Assembly: GCF_004798865.1 (NCBI RefSeq) | Contig: NW_025336543.1 | Span: 2,243,245-2,307,244 of the forward strand | Length of the DNA stretch: 64,000 nucleotides | Direction of reading: 5' to 3' | Source of the DNA: Varanus komodoensis | Lineage: Eukaryota > Chordata > Lepidosauria > Squamata > Varanidae | Part shown: positions 10,871-23,642 of the stretch, in pieces | Position numbering within the stretch: the first letter of the stretch is position 1 | Layout: each line of letters opens with the position of its first letter | Translations under genes and position numbers: made by a program | Notes under the pieces: model-generated | The model's database searches: none | Told to the model about the DNA's origin: nothing | Seen by the model: only the letters and a program-made list of their open reading frames with translations

Positions 10871-12656
10871 GCGCCAAATACAAAAGAAGTCAGCATTTTT
10901 GCTAAAACTCTTCTGGTTACTAAATAACCAGTAGGAGAGGCATCTCAACCTTGTAAAATGGGCAAGGGGGGACTACATAAAAGACAGAAACATGGCAGTC
11001 ATGTCACTGGAGCCTTGTGCATTGTTTAATTCTCCCACCCCTCTAGCCTTTGACTTCACCCATCACTGGAACACGCCTCCCTGAGATTGTCTCAAAAGCT
11101 GAATTTGCCCTCCAGCCGAAGCAGGTTGCCCTTTCCTGGTGTATACAGCATTGGGCCAGTGATCTGATTCCACATGAGATTGCAAGGGGAAGCCAAGCCA
11201 TGTCCCGTCATTGTGCTCATGAGGCTTTGGGAACAGCACGGTCTGCTCCTGAACATGAACTTGACCCATGCCCATGCCCCTCCTTCATAAAAATCCTACA
11301 CACTGCCCAGAAGAGGCAGCATCACATGCCTGCATTCTGGAATCTGCTTTCAACCATTTTCTCAGCAAAGCTCAAGGAGTTGCAAATGCTGGACAGCCAG
11401 GAGACCAGCTCACCCTGCAGGAAAATGCATAAGAAAATAGTGCCCCCAATCTAACAAGCAGCTTGCTCCCATTCACCAGAATGCCTCTTATGCTCAGAAA
11501 AATAACCTCTAGTTTGAAAAGCGATTGAAGAAGACAGTTTTGTCTGACCTTCCCAGAATCCTTCGACCTGCAGAACAAGCAGCCCACCCCTGGTGTTTGC
11601 TGCCAGCTCTCGGAGTAGCGCAAGCTACCCACTGCTGCTTACATAGCAGAGCTTATGAATAAACCAGGGGAGCAGGGCATTCTCGGGACGGAATGGAAGG
11701 AACAAAAGGTGAACCGAAACAGGGCAAAATAGATGGACGAGAGCAAAATAACGGCATGTAAGGACATCTGGGAGGCTGAAGGGAAGGGAAGTGAGCAAGA
11801 ATGAGAGAGAGAAGCAGATAAAATGCTGCTGATCTCTTAATTGTGGTAAGAAGCGTGGCAGGAATGTCTCCTCCTCCTTCCTTCTCCAGTAGGTATTCCC
11901 CTGCCATTTTCTTGAGTTTTAGGATTACAACTAACTATTGTTCATAAGAACTAGGTCTCCCATTGCAACAAAAAGTTGGCAAAACCTGGCACTATTCACC
12001 AAGGCTTTCTCCACTGCAGAGGCAGCACTAAACCACAGAGAAGGTAAACCAGGCATTTCTGCCTGCAAGTTTTTTAAAAAATAAACTAAAAAGAAATGCA
12101 ATCAGAATCAGGCAGAGCAGGGTGCCTGGTAGGTGCAAGGACAGTGAGTTACTGAGTCATGTCCAAAGCCAGTTGGGATGTGTTTGAGACATTACAACAT
12201 CAGACCTAAACCATGACTTAGGGTGGCTGCAGCGCTCTCTTCCTATGGGACACAGGATGGAGAATTTCACTGTTTCTATAAAAAGTATTCTATTATTCAT
12301 CGCTTGGGTTTGATTAATTTAACAAGGCAGTGCTAGGAACACGACTGCCAGTGTGCAGTTCTCACTCCCACGTAACGCTTTCAGGTGATGTTCAGGGGAG
12401 GCAAAACCTAGGCAGACACAGGAAGGACAATCTGTAATTACAGTGAATCACACAGTAAGTGTGCACATGTGTGTTTAAGTGGGCAAGAGAACCGGCCACC
12501 ATGGTGTGCTTTATAGCTGTTCATCTGCAATTTGCACGTCTTGCTTCCAGCACAGGGAAACTGCCTGGCCAGACAAACAGCCAGTCCTTTGAAGGGGCTG
12601 GTCGCTGTAACAGAGAGAAAACCACGTGGCATGAGGATCATTCATCTACTGTAACC

Positions 12657-12758
12657 ATCCCCACCCTAGTGCCCTCCAGATGTGTGGGAACGACAGCTCC
12701 CGGTTGTAGATCCAGGGAGTCATAGTCCAAAATATCTGGAGTGTGCCAGGTTGGGGAG
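12657..12758. mobile_element. Palindromic MITE (foldback), about 100 bp
   Basis: The left arm (CCCCACCCTAGTGCCCTCCA...) and the right arm (...TGTGCCAGGTTGGGGAGG) are inverted copies. The inner part resembles the ACTACAACTCCCATCA-type phrase common in reptile foldback repeats. A related copy is at 51748-51850. Confidence 0.65.
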
Positions 12759-13062
12759 GGTTGATCTGGATGTCCACAGCTCGGGACAGACACTCTTCTT
12801 TCCTTTTGTGAGATTTTGATCACAGCAGCAGTTTTGCTTGCAATCAGGCGCAGCCTGCACCTGAACCCCTGGGAACCCCTGGGATCTCTCTTGCAGTGGT
12901 CTTGGGCTGGGGAAGCCTTACTGGGAAGAGTGAATGCATCCTCAAAGGAGGGGGAGATGTTTCCACATGCAGGGTGGCTGGAGCTAGCGTGCCATGTCCT
13001 TCACTCCCTGGAGCTGTGATGGATTTGGCGCTCTCTGCTCACTCTCCTCACAAAGAAGAATG

Positions 13063-13064
13063 AG

Positions 13065-13147
<83 letters not shown>
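13063..13147. repeat. (GT)n(GA)n compound microsatellite
   Basis: About 20 GT units are followed directly by about 22 GA units. Confidence 0.95.
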
Positions 13148-13150
<3 letters not shown>

Positions 13151-15953
13151 GGCAAGGGACAGTTGAATTCCCAAACTCAGGAAAGTCCTGGGTTCACAGT
13201 GAGCAAAATGAACTCAACTTCATATCAACTTGGTTATCTGAAACTCAGACTTTGCCCCCTCCCACAATCCCCAGGCAGGCCTGAGAAACTGAGCTGAGCC
13301 AAGTATTCTTGCATCATTGTTGTAGTTATAATTTGGGCCCGTCTTTGCATGGTTTGAAACAGCCCCTAGTTTAATCCAGCAAAGATGAGTTGGACACATT
13401 GGACTGACTCCGTGCAAGTGAAGCCATGTTGACTGGCACCCTTAGGCATGGCCCCTGCCATGGCGGAGCTTACAGAACCCTGAAGGAGAGGGTCCGTCCC
13501 TCAGTCTCTTAATCCCCACTGACTTCAAAATGAATTCGAAAGTTGTGTGGCCTAGGGAAGTCCTTCCCAATGGTTGCAGATGTTGCATCCTTCGACCACC
13601 AGAACACATTTGGATCAATTGCATTGAATATATCTGAAGTGCTTGTCCAAGAGTCCCCTCAGCATGCATGCCAAGTTTCGGGTGTCTAGATGTCATGGAC
13701 TTGGAGCTATGGTGCTGACGGACAGTCAGCACAGTTCTTTTAGACACACTTCTTTTACTGTCTTCACCACCACCATACACAGGGCCCGCCCCTTGGACTT
13801 ATAATAGACAGACAGAAGGGAAGGTGAGTGGAGGGAAAAAGCAGAGATCAGTTTGACAAAACAGCTTTAAACAGAAATTTACAGCCAACTGGAGTCCACC
13901 GGATTTTCTCCATGTTTATGGCACTGGCCCATGCTCCTCAGGACAGAGGATCCTTCTTCTTGGTTTAGCAGCCACAGAGCAACAAGACGTTCTTATTTTG
14001 AAGGGGGAGGAAAGGCAGATTAAGCTTTCCAGTTCCATCTACCAAAAGCTTCTTCTTGGCTGACAGCTGGAACCAGGCTGGGCTTTCCCTGCTGAAGGCT
14101 CATCTGGGGAAGCAAGGGGAGCAACCCCCAAGCAGCCCTTGCTCCCCTAGTTGGTTGGCAAGAGTTGTTTCTCCTTTGCTTCAGACATGGTTGCATGCAT
14201 GCAGCCCTCCCTTTACCTCAGCAATCTTTATTGCTTCTGCCCTAGTTACTTGTAATTGTGGTGCTCGGCAGGAAAACATTGGAGGAAAGACATCCCTTTG
14301 CTTGATCCAGATCAATATGCATACAGTATATTAAACACACATGCACAAAAGGGAGGATCAATATTTAGTTCTCCAGTTGCAAGGAACTTAACCCAAACTT
14401 AAAATTAAGGCATCTATTTATTGGAACCTGCTGTGATAATCACATGAGAGTTCAGGAGTAATTTGGTTTGGGGTTCTCTAATTTGTAACAGTGCAAATCA
14501 AGGTCTGAGTCCAAGCTTCTCTATAAAAAGATGGAACATTTACTGTCTGCCAGATGCAGCAGAAAAATATACAAAGGGCAGTACAAATAAGCAATGCAAT
14601 ACTGGGTGGGGGAGCAGCAAAACCTATTTCAAGGGGGAGCTTCAGCCACAAGTGAAGCTGGTATGCCCAAGAATGGCAAACTGTTTAGCCATCCTCAAAA
14701 CTGCAAAATCCACAATGGAAAACAGAATTCCTGGACTGAGATTTGCTAATTTCTCATTCCCTGTTGCCATTTATAAAAAATGCATTTAAAAGACAGAACC
14801 TGTTCAGAGCCACACGTTCCATGGCTCCCTGGCCAGTTGTTAAAGCTAAAATTCCCACAAGTAGTGCTCACTTACAGAGCGCTCCCCGCTGCAAGAATTT
14901 GTCACGTAGGAATGTGTTCTTGTTTATTTCTATTCCACTAGTTCTACTCCAGTCTATTTCTACTCTTATTTATTTCAATTACCAATAATCAAAAGTGCCT
15001 TTCCTTCATGGAACCACAAGAGCTGAGTAATAAAGCCCAGAAATAATGCATTTCCTCAGAAAGTAATGAGTTCAGCTGTGTAATTGCAAATGATGCTTCT
15101 TCTGTACTCTGAGATCTCATTCTCTGAATACGAGTTTTTGCACATGGACAATGCTAAACTGCATCTTGGGAGCTGTAATTTGAAATTGTATGTAGAGCAT
15201 CATGTTCTCAGGCAAAACCTCTTCCTCATTGGTTGTTTTCATGTTGGTTCCTATGTAATCTTTACTTGCTTTTGGCAATGGGCATATGGAGAGAGATAGA
15301 AGTTGATATACAAAAGTGCTTGCAACCTATCTGGCTGTTTCTCTGAACATGGTTGGTTCGTGGAACATTTCAAATGTCAACCTTTCCATGAAGGGTTAAA
15401 GGAACATCGCTACATTTCCTCCTGAAAGCAAAGGGTTAAACCAAGCAACTCATACCCCAAAATATAATAGTTTAAATGCAAGCTGGATCTACTCCAAGGA
15501 ATGCAATCTCTTCTCAAATTATTAATGAATTTGTAAGAGAGTGATCCAGAGCTGAGTTAGAAAGGGGACAGTTATGAATGCACACGTTTTGAGTAGCAAT
15601 CTGACTAATTACAAAATATGGTGAAATCACTAGTCCTGATTGTGTCATTTATTAGTGTGGAGTCAAAGGGCAGAAAGGGAACAGTGGATACTTTCTCAAT
15701 GGATTTGAGGGTACAAGTCTTGTCAGCTTTTACAAGAGGATAGTCCAGATCCCCTAATTTCTGGTCTGCCCACTTCCCCATGACAAGCCACAGCCCCTCT
15801 TTAATGCATTTATTCAAACAAGTTTTATGGATAGCTTTTCCCTCCTACAGAAAAGTGCAAGCACCTTAGTAATCATGCATGGTCAGTGTCAAAGGAGGAT
15901 GTCAAGAATGCGCAGTGGGAAAAAGCACAGGGTGGAAAAAGGAGGCCACTTAC

Positions 15954-16115
15954 TCTAGAACATCTCGATTGAACTGTTTCTTGCTGTTTCCCAGGAACTC
16001 CCCAATCATCTGCCGGCTGAGCCCCTTGCGCTGCAACAGGAAATGTGCCACTCCAATTGGGGTGTCTGGGATGAAGCCTCGAGAGATCAGGAACTGGATC
16101 CCCTTATCTGGATTT
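15954..16115 (-). CDS. IQSEC3: IQSEC3 Sec7 domain exon 1
   Basis: This 162-base exon encodes [20 protein letters not shown] through [20 protein letters not shown] to [11 protein letters not shown]. It is the N-terminal half of the Sec7 ARF-GEF domain. The motif IGEFLG, Sec7 motif 1, marks the region of the family's catalytic glutamate, which pushes Mg2+ and the phosphate of GDP away from ARF. The motif is intact here, so the product is expected to be catalytically able. The acceptor is TTTTCCAG and the donor GA|GTAAGT. The first base completes the Ile codon from the previous exon, and the last two bases start the Asp codon completed by the next exon. The sequence is nearly invariant among BRAG-family proteins, so this part alone would not separate the paralogues. 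Confidence 0.95.
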
Positions 16116-16541
16116 CTGGAAAAGGAAGGGAGGATTGGGTGAATGGCATACGTATTCCAGCACTTAAAAGAGTAGGGATGCGAAGCCTCAGGCTCTGGGA
16201 CAAATCCAGTCATTGGGTTCTTCCAGATGCACATCTCCTTTCCCCTGACCACCAACTGTTTGGTGGTTTCCTGATTTCTGAAAGATGTTGCTTATTTTTG
16301 ACTCTGCCACCTTTTGCCTTCTTCCCCGGCCACTGCTGGGACTCAGCCCCAAGACCTGCCTTGAAATGAAATGTAGTCTTGGGCTGAAAGAACGATGGCA
16401 CTCCTGGCTTAGAGCAAACAGGCCTCTTGGATCACGGGGGCACCTGCTAGGCAAGACCTGTTGCCATTCTCCAGGAATGGAGAATGACAACAGGGAATTC
16501 CCTGGGAGAAAATGTTGCCTCATACCAAGTCTCAATTGAAT

Positions 16542-16590
16542 TGTGGTTAACTGCCCAGGGAGCTTCACCTATTGGGTGGTATATAACTGG

Positions 16591-16641
<51 letters not shown>
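16542..16641 (+). repeat. Retroposon 3' tail with (AAT)n
   Basis: The phrase AACTGCCCAGGGAGCTTCAC followed by CTATTGGGTGGTATATAACT is a common 3' end of reptile LINE-like elements. It runs straight into about 16 AAT units. Confidence 0.7.
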
Positions 16642-16642
<1 letters not shown>

Positions 16643-18800
16643 TTCTTCTCAGAGTAAGGACTCAGCATGAGCATCTGGACTCCCCCATCTTAGTGTGCCT
16701 TCCACACTTCATTCCCTAGCCATGATGGTAGCATGGCCTGACACTGGAAGCAATTCAGGAAAGAGATGAAAGTGTTTCTTGCTCATAGCTTCCTCCCAAA
16801 GGAACTGAAGAGAGAGCAGTTGCTAGTCCTGCCAAAGACCACTTGCCTCCAGAGGTGTCTCCACCTGCAGTCATTTTACCTGCCTGCCTCAGCAGATGTG
16901 TGACAGCAAAAGCTCCCTTTATGAACCTGCTGTTTTGTCTCCTCCTCTCCCAAAACCTCAGTCCTCCAATGGTCATTCCAATCATTATGTAACTTCATGA
17001 TGTGATGGTACAAGGACTCATGCATGACTGCTGCTTCTCTTCCTCCCTCCCTATCCTCCTCACTCCCTTCTTTATCTGCTAAGACACCTAGGGTGCACAC
17101 TGATGAAAATTTAAGCAGGAAAAGGTCTCCACTCCCAGCATGCTCCATAGGATTGCACTTTAAGCTACTGTTTTCAACTGTAAACTGCCTTGAGTTACTG
17201 GATAGAAGCTGGAGTATCAAACAGTCTATCAATATGATGCAGGTTTTTGTTTGTGGTATCAAAATATCCACCTACAAAATGAAACCATGACAAGGTAAAA
17301 CAGGGTCCTAATAGGTGGCCCGCCTGATTGTGTTTGAAGGTTTAGGGCAGAGATCTTTCTAATGTTTATTGTTATTTACGAATTCTTGGTTATAGGAATA
17401 TTCCATCTTTCCCTCAAGGATACATCATCCTTCTCCTCTTTTTATCCTTTTCAGGTTAGGCTGTCAGTGAGCAGCCCAAAGTTAGCCTGTGAGCTTCATG
17501 GTGAGTGGAGACTAGCATCCGGGCCTCCCAAATCCCAATGCCACACTCTGACCCCCATCCCACACTGGCTTAGAAAGAGACCAACTCTTGCAATGGCTCA
17601 TTTCAGATGAAGCAAAACATTTTTTAAAAAATCCAGAGCAATTCTGAGTAAGCCCATCTGCCAGTGCATGAAGCTGCATTGCTCCTTCTTGGCTCCTCCT
17701 GCCAGCAGGAGCAGTCACACCAGCCAGACCTTACCTTTCCAGGCTCGATTAGCATGACCTCTGCAGTGGGAACTCTGTCTTGTCTCTCCCCTGACAGGCT
17801 TGACTGTTCAGCCAAGGCTTCTTGTTTGCTTCTCAGAGGAGAGACAAATCAGAGTTCCCAGTTTGGCTATCATGATAACTCAGCCATGTCTGGAGAACCT
17901 CTGCCTTGTTTGGCAGAAGCTACAGGTTTCCATGTGAACCAGACCTGCAAAGCCACCGTGATCAGCCACCGTTTCTGCAGATGGTTATCTGAAGCTGGAT
18001 TTCTTCATTATCCCGTTTACATGACTAGGCATTACACAGTAACTGCTGGTGACTGTCCGGTAACAGTTCCCTAATAACCCATAAGTGCGCCACACAGTAT
18101 GATTTACACCACAAAGACTTTTGTTGTTCCGGGGTTTAGCTGGTGCTATTTCCTCTCATTTTCCTGAGGAGCTAAGCACATTTGGCTGGATGCTGTGGAA
18201 TTCCTTCAGTTCTCCTGGCTTCCCCTCCGCCTACAGAGATGGCTGCCTACACAAACACAGCTATTAGAGCAACACTGCATAATGAGGCTTCCTCCATTCC
18301 AGGAATTCCACCCACTCGCCATGGAGTACGTTGCCGCTTGAAATGCTGAGTCACAAAAGCGTTCGATCCATTCGCAGGAGATGGTCACAATTCAGAATAT
18401 TACTTAATAACTGCTCACTGGAGACTTACAGGAGTGACGTCATGGAGAATAATACCAGGCCAAAGACCAATTGGGCCACCCAGGCCCAATTTTGTATGGG
18501 GCAGCTCTTATAATAACTGTAGGTAAACCACTGGTATTATTAAATCCTGTCAGGAAGGTTTATATAACCAAGCAGCCTAGCACTTATTCGTGGTAGCAAT
18601 AACAGTTGTTTTTCTGTAGGGAGCACTTTCTAGAACTGAAGGCTCACATACCCGGCCGTCTGGTGAAAAGGAATAACATTAAAGCTATTTGGCAACCTGA
18701 AGTCATTATTTTTTATTGTCACTGAGGGTATTGTAAAAGGGGTAATTAATTCCATTGGGGAAAGCAGAACAAAAAGGATCTTGCGATCCAAAATGAGAGG

Positions 18801-18852
18801 GGTGTGTGTGTGTGTGTGTGCACGCACGCACGCATGCACGCACACACACACA
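18801..18852. repeat. GT / CACG / CA compound microsatellite
   Basis: GT units give way to GCAC units and then CA units. The whole is nearly self-complementary and could adopt alternating purine-pyrimidine (Z-type) structure. Confidence 0.9.
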
Positions 18853-19201
18853 CGTGAAGGAAAGGGGTAGCATATCCCCAGCTCTAGACATTTAGCACAA
18901 GTTTTTTTCCTGCTTGAATAAACCTTAGGCCATGTCAGTGGCGACTAATGTAATCTAAGGTTGCTACCTTTTGAATTTTAAAATTACCCCAGTTTTGCCT
19001 TTTGTCCATTCAGGGCTGCATGAATGGCTGTATCCTGGAAGGCTTAATCATTTTTAGATATTAGAGTAATTGTATTTACTTTTTCCAATTCCCCTAAGCA
19101 GCTCAAGGCAGCTTTGTGATCTGGGGCTGCCGATCTGCCATAGAGGACTCCAAACAATAGGCACAGACGTAGCCAGAATAAGAATAAAGAAGGTCCTACA
19201 T

Positions 19202-19594
19202 CAGTGGTGGCAAACCCATGGCGCGGGTGCCACAGTGGGCACGCAGAGCCCTCTCTGTTGACATGTGAGCCAAGTCGCCCCAGCATCGCCCCAGCAGCTG
19301 AGCATCAGATAACAGCACACACAGGGGCCATGGGCATGCTCGGAAAGGAGAAGCGGTGTCAGGCGAAGACGTCACGAGCTGTGACTCATTAGCCGTGACT
19401 TGTCCGAGCTTTCATATGGCTGGTCAGTGTGCTGCCAAGGATATATGTATATTTGCTTGGACTGGCTGTGAGTTTCTTTTTCTAAACTAAAACCTCAGTT
19501 TTCAGGTTTTATTGCAGTGTTGGCACTTTGAGATAAATAAGTGGGTTTTGGATGCAGTTTGGTTACTCGGTCTCTAAAAGGTTCACCATCACTG
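19202..19594. mobile_element. hAT-type non-autonomous DNA transposon
   Basis: This 393-base element has terminal inverted repeats: CAGTGGTGGCAAACC on the left and, at the right end in reverse complement, CAGTGATGGTGAACC. The flanking octamers TCCTACAT and CCCTATAT match in six of eight bases, as expected for an aged 8-bp target duplication. It is too short to encode a transposase, and no open frame of note is present. CAGTG ends and 8-bp duplications are typical of hAT elements. Confidence 0.8.
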
Positions 19595-19778
19595 CCCTAT
19601 ATTCTCTACAGGACAGTGATAAGCAGCCAGGAAAGTCACAGTGCAGGATGGGGAGCCTGCACCCTGTGGGCCTAGTCCAGCAATACAGGTCCCCGGATAT
19701 TTCTTTGTGGAACAGCATTGGGTTAAATGTTTACCCCAAAATAAGTCTGTCTTCAAGGGAGCTTATGTCCAAGTATAT

Positions 19779-19862
19779 ATGGTAGGCATTTCATGAGTGG
19801 AGCTGGCTGAAGCCAGGGGTCAGACTAGATGGCCCGGGAGACCCCTTCTGACTCGGTCTATG
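19779..19862 (+). repeat. CR1-type LINE 3' end fragment
   Basis: It is nearly the same sequence as 1797-1882: ATGGTAGGCATTTCATGAGT..., then GGTCAGACTAGATGGCCC. Confidence 0.65.
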
Positions 19863-21014
19863 TAGAGAACATATTTTTTTTCTATATTGCTGCACAGCTG
19901 AAGTGTACTCTCCCTCTCCAAAATGCAGCATAAAACAGCTTTCTCATGGTTTCATTAAGGTGGCAACAATTCAAATGCTCCCAATATAAAACTGTCCTTA
20001 ATTCCATGGAGTTTGCTTGTCTGATTTTGGTATGAAAGACAGTGGGTAGGTTTGCACAACATGTTAACTCTGAATTTTCCACATGTACTGTATAACCCAC
20101 CCCTCTGAAAGAGAGCTGGGTTCAGACAACTCACTAATACACCATGGTGTGTTATTGTGTCATGCAAATCAATCTGTGTAATTCTGGGTCCAAATCTCCA
20201 CTCCAGAAGTTCAATAGATGCCTGAGAGTCAGTCACATCACCTCAGTCTGATCTACCTCTTCCTCATAGCATAAAATTCCCATATGCACTGCCCCGGGCT
20301 CCTTGGAGGAAGGGAGGGGGGTAGGAAAATGTGCTTCTAGTTCCATCTTGGTGTCGTCAATACAAGTAACCATCTTATCTGCTATGACCATAGAATGCAT
20401 GCAGCAATAACAAAATACAGAAGGGCAAATTGCAGTATTCCCCTAAAGCAGAGGTAGGGAAGTTGTGATCCTCAGCCTAATTTTAAAAGCTCATCAGTTC
20501 AGAACTCTGGCAAGAGCTACTTGACAGCAGGTGGCAAAGAAGAAGAGAAGGAGACACGTAGGTGACCAAAAGGGAAAGGGACAGGGTGACCCTCTCTCGC
20601 CTGGCTCCAGTGCTCCTCCCAGCAAGGGCCTCACAGCCATGTTGACCCTTCTGTCGCCAGCCAGCAGTCCCCCGCTGCTCACTAAAGGCAGTCTCTGTCA
20701 GCAGGCACTTTCCCATGCCCCATCCTGAAGTTTACTGATGGCTGACGGAACAGAAGCGAAATGTTTTTGGGGGAACAAGGCCCTTCTCTACAAATCTAGA
20801 ATGACTTTTTAGCTGCTCTGATTCAGCTTTTCGGGCTGCGGTGCCTCTGCTTTTTCCAGTACTAGAGTCATTCTTCACAGAATGCCGTCCTTAGGCTAGG
20901 ACCGAGTTTTCCAAGCCCACCAGAAGAAAAATAGCAGACCGAATGCTGAGGCTAGGGGGGTGAGTTTCTATAAAGAATGCATGAAAACTTAGGCATTTCT
21001 TTCTTTCTTTTAAA

Positions 21015-21045
21015 CAAACAAACAAACAAACATACAAACAAACCC
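21015..21045. repeat. (CAAA)n microsatellite
   Basis: About seven CAAA units with one CATA interruption. Confidence 0.9.
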
Positions 21046-21359
21046 GCAGATGCTAAATGGGATATTTATCCTTTATTCACACAGACGCATGCTTGGATGG
21101 CAGCCAAAGATCTGCCTATGGCGCTCAGGATGCTAGCCACAGAAACACAGATTCCTCCTTTCCCATTTCTGGCAAAGCTTCATTGCAGTAGTCTGACTAA
21201 AATATAATAGGGGTTTTGGTCCCTAGATGGCTGAACCCCTCAACCCAAAAGCAATATGTCTGGGATGAGTCTAACCTAATTGCTTGCAAGAGTCTATTGT
21301 TAGCATAGATTGAACAAAGCTGTGGAGGATTAAAAGATTTATGATTATTAACCACTTAC

Positions 21360-22444
21360 ATGTTAAAGAGGTTTAGCCCGATGCGATACAGACGCTTCCT
21401 CATGGTGTCTGTGGAAAGAGTAGGCGATTTGCAGCTGGCTGGATTCTCACAGTGGTATCGCGGAAGGCTCAGAATCATGGCCTGCAGGGCTTCCTTGGAA
21501 GATAACTCTGAGGCAGACTTGGCTGAGGTGGAGGTGCTGCTACTGCTCAGTTGCTCTGAATTGTCTACATTTTCCACCTCTGAGCCTTTATTTTGTCCAG
21601 CCTCGTTGTTTGAGCCAAATGCAAGCTTCATTTGCTCTTGCTCTGCCTCCCCTTCCCCCAAGCCATTGGTGTTGATGTTTTCCTCAGTTACTGGATGACT
21701 ATTCTGGAGGATTCCAGAATCAAGCTGCCCTTCAGGGGCAGTTGGCAACTCTTGGCCCTCTTTCCCCACTTCCTCTGGGATTTCTTCTATTTTGGCAGTT
21801 TGAGAAATCCCAGCCTGGGTGTTGTTGGCAAGGCAGTTGGCCATTGACACCGAGGTAGATGAGGAGACGGAGATGTTCTTGTTATCAATCTGGACCGTGA
21901 CGTCTCTGAAGGCCATCATGAGGGTGCTGCTGCTCTTTGGCAGTGTATCTGGCAGCAGTCCTTCCTCTTTCTGTTGGTCCTTCAATTCAGATTCTAAGTT
22001 TTGGTTTGGTTGCATTGAGCTGGTGCTGAATGTTTCTCTGATCTGATAGGAGCTGCCATCTTGAAGGGAACACATAGTCTTCAGGCTCCATGTGCTAAGA
22101 GCATCATCAATAGATTTGGCCAAAGACTGGACCTGTTCGGTGAAAGAGTCCTCCAGTTCAGTCAGTGCCCCACTGATCGTGGCTGGCAAAGATGGAGATC
22201 TCACCAAGGGGATGCCAACAAAGTTATATCCTTCCACAAGTGCTTTCTCAGCAGAGAAGCTTTCAGAGTTCTGGACTCGGACTTTTCTTAGGGAAATTCG
22301 CCGGGGCATGCGGCTCTCCAGGAGTGAGTTCCGTATCTTCTCAAAGTTTTTGCTGAGCTGGTACTGACGGAAGGCAGTCTGGATTGTGCAGGCTGCCCTC
22401 CGAGAGACCAGGTGGCCTCCATATTTGTGCTCTAGCATTTCGAT
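21360..22444 (-). CDS. IQSEC3: IQSEC3 IQ motif and disordered linker exon
   Basis: This 1085-base exon runs from [10 protein letters not shown] to [13 protein letters not shown] and ends two bases into the Ile codon of LFNI. The acceptor is GTGTTTCAG and the donor AT|GTAAGT. At its start lies a calmodulin-binding IQ motif ([17 protein letters not shown], about residues 16-32 of the exon), then a basic [10 protein letters not shown] patch. A conserved [20 protein letters not shown] helix follows, then a long acidic, Gln/Ser/Asn-rich linker, a serine tract near residues 303-310 and the conserved block [20 protein letters not shown]. This last block leads into the first helix of the Sec7 domain. 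In the linker, an island [13 protein letters not shown]...NISVSSST is almost as in human, while the sequence around it differs completely. The frame stays open three codons upstream of the acceptor (MFQ), which is not evidence for a start there. Confidence 0.95.
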
Positions 22445-23129
22445 CTGAAACACATACAGACAAGTTTTTAAAAATTGATTTCAGTAGTTTCCATGACCTC
22501 AATTTACAAGATGATAACTTTTAGTGGTATTTTCAGGGACTCAATATGGCATTGTGTTATTTTTGCTTATGTTGTGGTACTCTGAAAGCTATCTCCTTTG
22601 TTCACAATGGAATGATTTCCCTTCATTGCAGTGCCCACCTCTGATTATACTGAGGGGATAGATTAGACAACACTCTCTCCCCCGTCCCACTCAATCTAGG
22701 CCATCACAAGCACAGCAGTGAGCTTTCTAGCATGACTGAAAAGAAAAAAAGGACAGGCATCACTGTAAAAGAAAAGAGGACACCAATTTCCATACTTTGG
22801 GCATATGCAAACAGATGTACATAGATGTAAATTTAGAGATAATTATTATACTATTTTAATAAGAATGTAGTGCAACTCATTATAATGGGGAAGACTGGCC
22901 AAGTGACCTCCTGCGTGTGTATTCAAGTCTGTTGTCCAGGTGCGCACTGAATGGGCATATCAAGGCCCTGATTTCCCTACTTATAGTTCAGATTTGGACG
23001 GAACCTTTAAAATAGAGGCTTGTCTCTTCTGAAGGACACATGCCTATTCTAGAGTGTGTACACCCCTCGGCATTCCTCTTCTTCCCTGATGAAGTAAGTG
23101 GGGGGATTGTAAGGAAAAGTTCTTTTTCA

Positions 23130-23599
23130 AGCATACCAACCCAACTCAAGAATTCAGTTCGGCTGGAGGTCTGGTTGGCACTTACTCTTCTCGTTTTTGG
23201 GTGCCAACTTAAGACGTTTCTGTTCCATTGTTATTTTAGTAGGTGAATTGCTGATTTTAATGAAGTTTTAAAGATTTTATACTATTAAATGCTGCTGCCT
23301 TCATAATTTTATTATACATGCTAGATATTAATTAAATTTTAATTGGTTTATGTTTTATTTTTGGATCCCTTGTATAATACTCATTTTATTTATCTGTTTC
23401 ATTATTCTTATTTTGTCTTATTTAATGTTGGTAGTTTATTTATGGATTTTTATTGTTATTGGCCTCATTGTAACTGTGGAGTTTATTGTGTTGTATATTG
23501 TATGCTTATTATGTTGTATATGTGGATTTTATCATGATGTAAGCTGCCCAGAGAGCCTATGGCTAGTGGGTCAGCACTGAAATCAAATAGATAGATAGT

Positions 23600-23641
<42 letters not shown>
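23130..23641 (+). repeat. LINE-like 3' region with (GATA)n tail
   Basis: A T-rich 3' UTR-like stretch ends with GTAAGCTGCCCAGAGAGCCT and leads into about 13 GATA units (23588-23641). The upstream limit is approximate; the family is not decided. Confidence 0.6.

Positions 23642-23642
<1 letters not shown>

Larger units (their letters stand above)
5930..15953 (-). other. IQSEC3: IQSEC3 intron, about 10 kb
   Basis: This large intron interrupts the Sec7 coding region. It holds a 2 kb CR1-type LINE (8440-10500), a hAT-type fragment (10796-10870), a palindromic MITE (12657-12758) and a GT/GA microsatellite (13063-13147). It also holds a possible repeat 3' end near 13640-13790. The stretches 6250-8430, 10900-12600 and 13850-15950 show nothing I recognise. 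Confidence 0.9.
16116..21359 (-). other. IQSEC3: IQSEC3 intron, about 5.2 kb
   Basis: It contains a retroposon tail with an AAT microsatellite (16542-16641), a related tail near 17176-17230 and a GT/CACG microsatellite (18801-18852). It also contains a hAT element (19202-19594), a LINE tail (19779-19862) and a CAAA tract (21015-21045). No further exon is seen. Confidence 0.9.

Noticed and set aside
13063-13147. CRISPR-like or telomere-like arrays
   Set aside because: All tandem arrays in the window are 2 to 5-base microsatellites without spacers, and none is TTAGGG.
18801-18852. Z-DNA-like alternating tract as a regulatory switch
   Set aside because: It is an ordinary GT/CACG/CA microsatellite far from any exon; no regulatory role can be supported from sequence.
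22445-22453. Possible start Met (MFQ) just before the IQ exon
   Set aside because: These codons lie across the GTGTTTCAG acceptor, and the exon is joined in phase to ASDYELSLDLKNKQ upstream, so they are intron.
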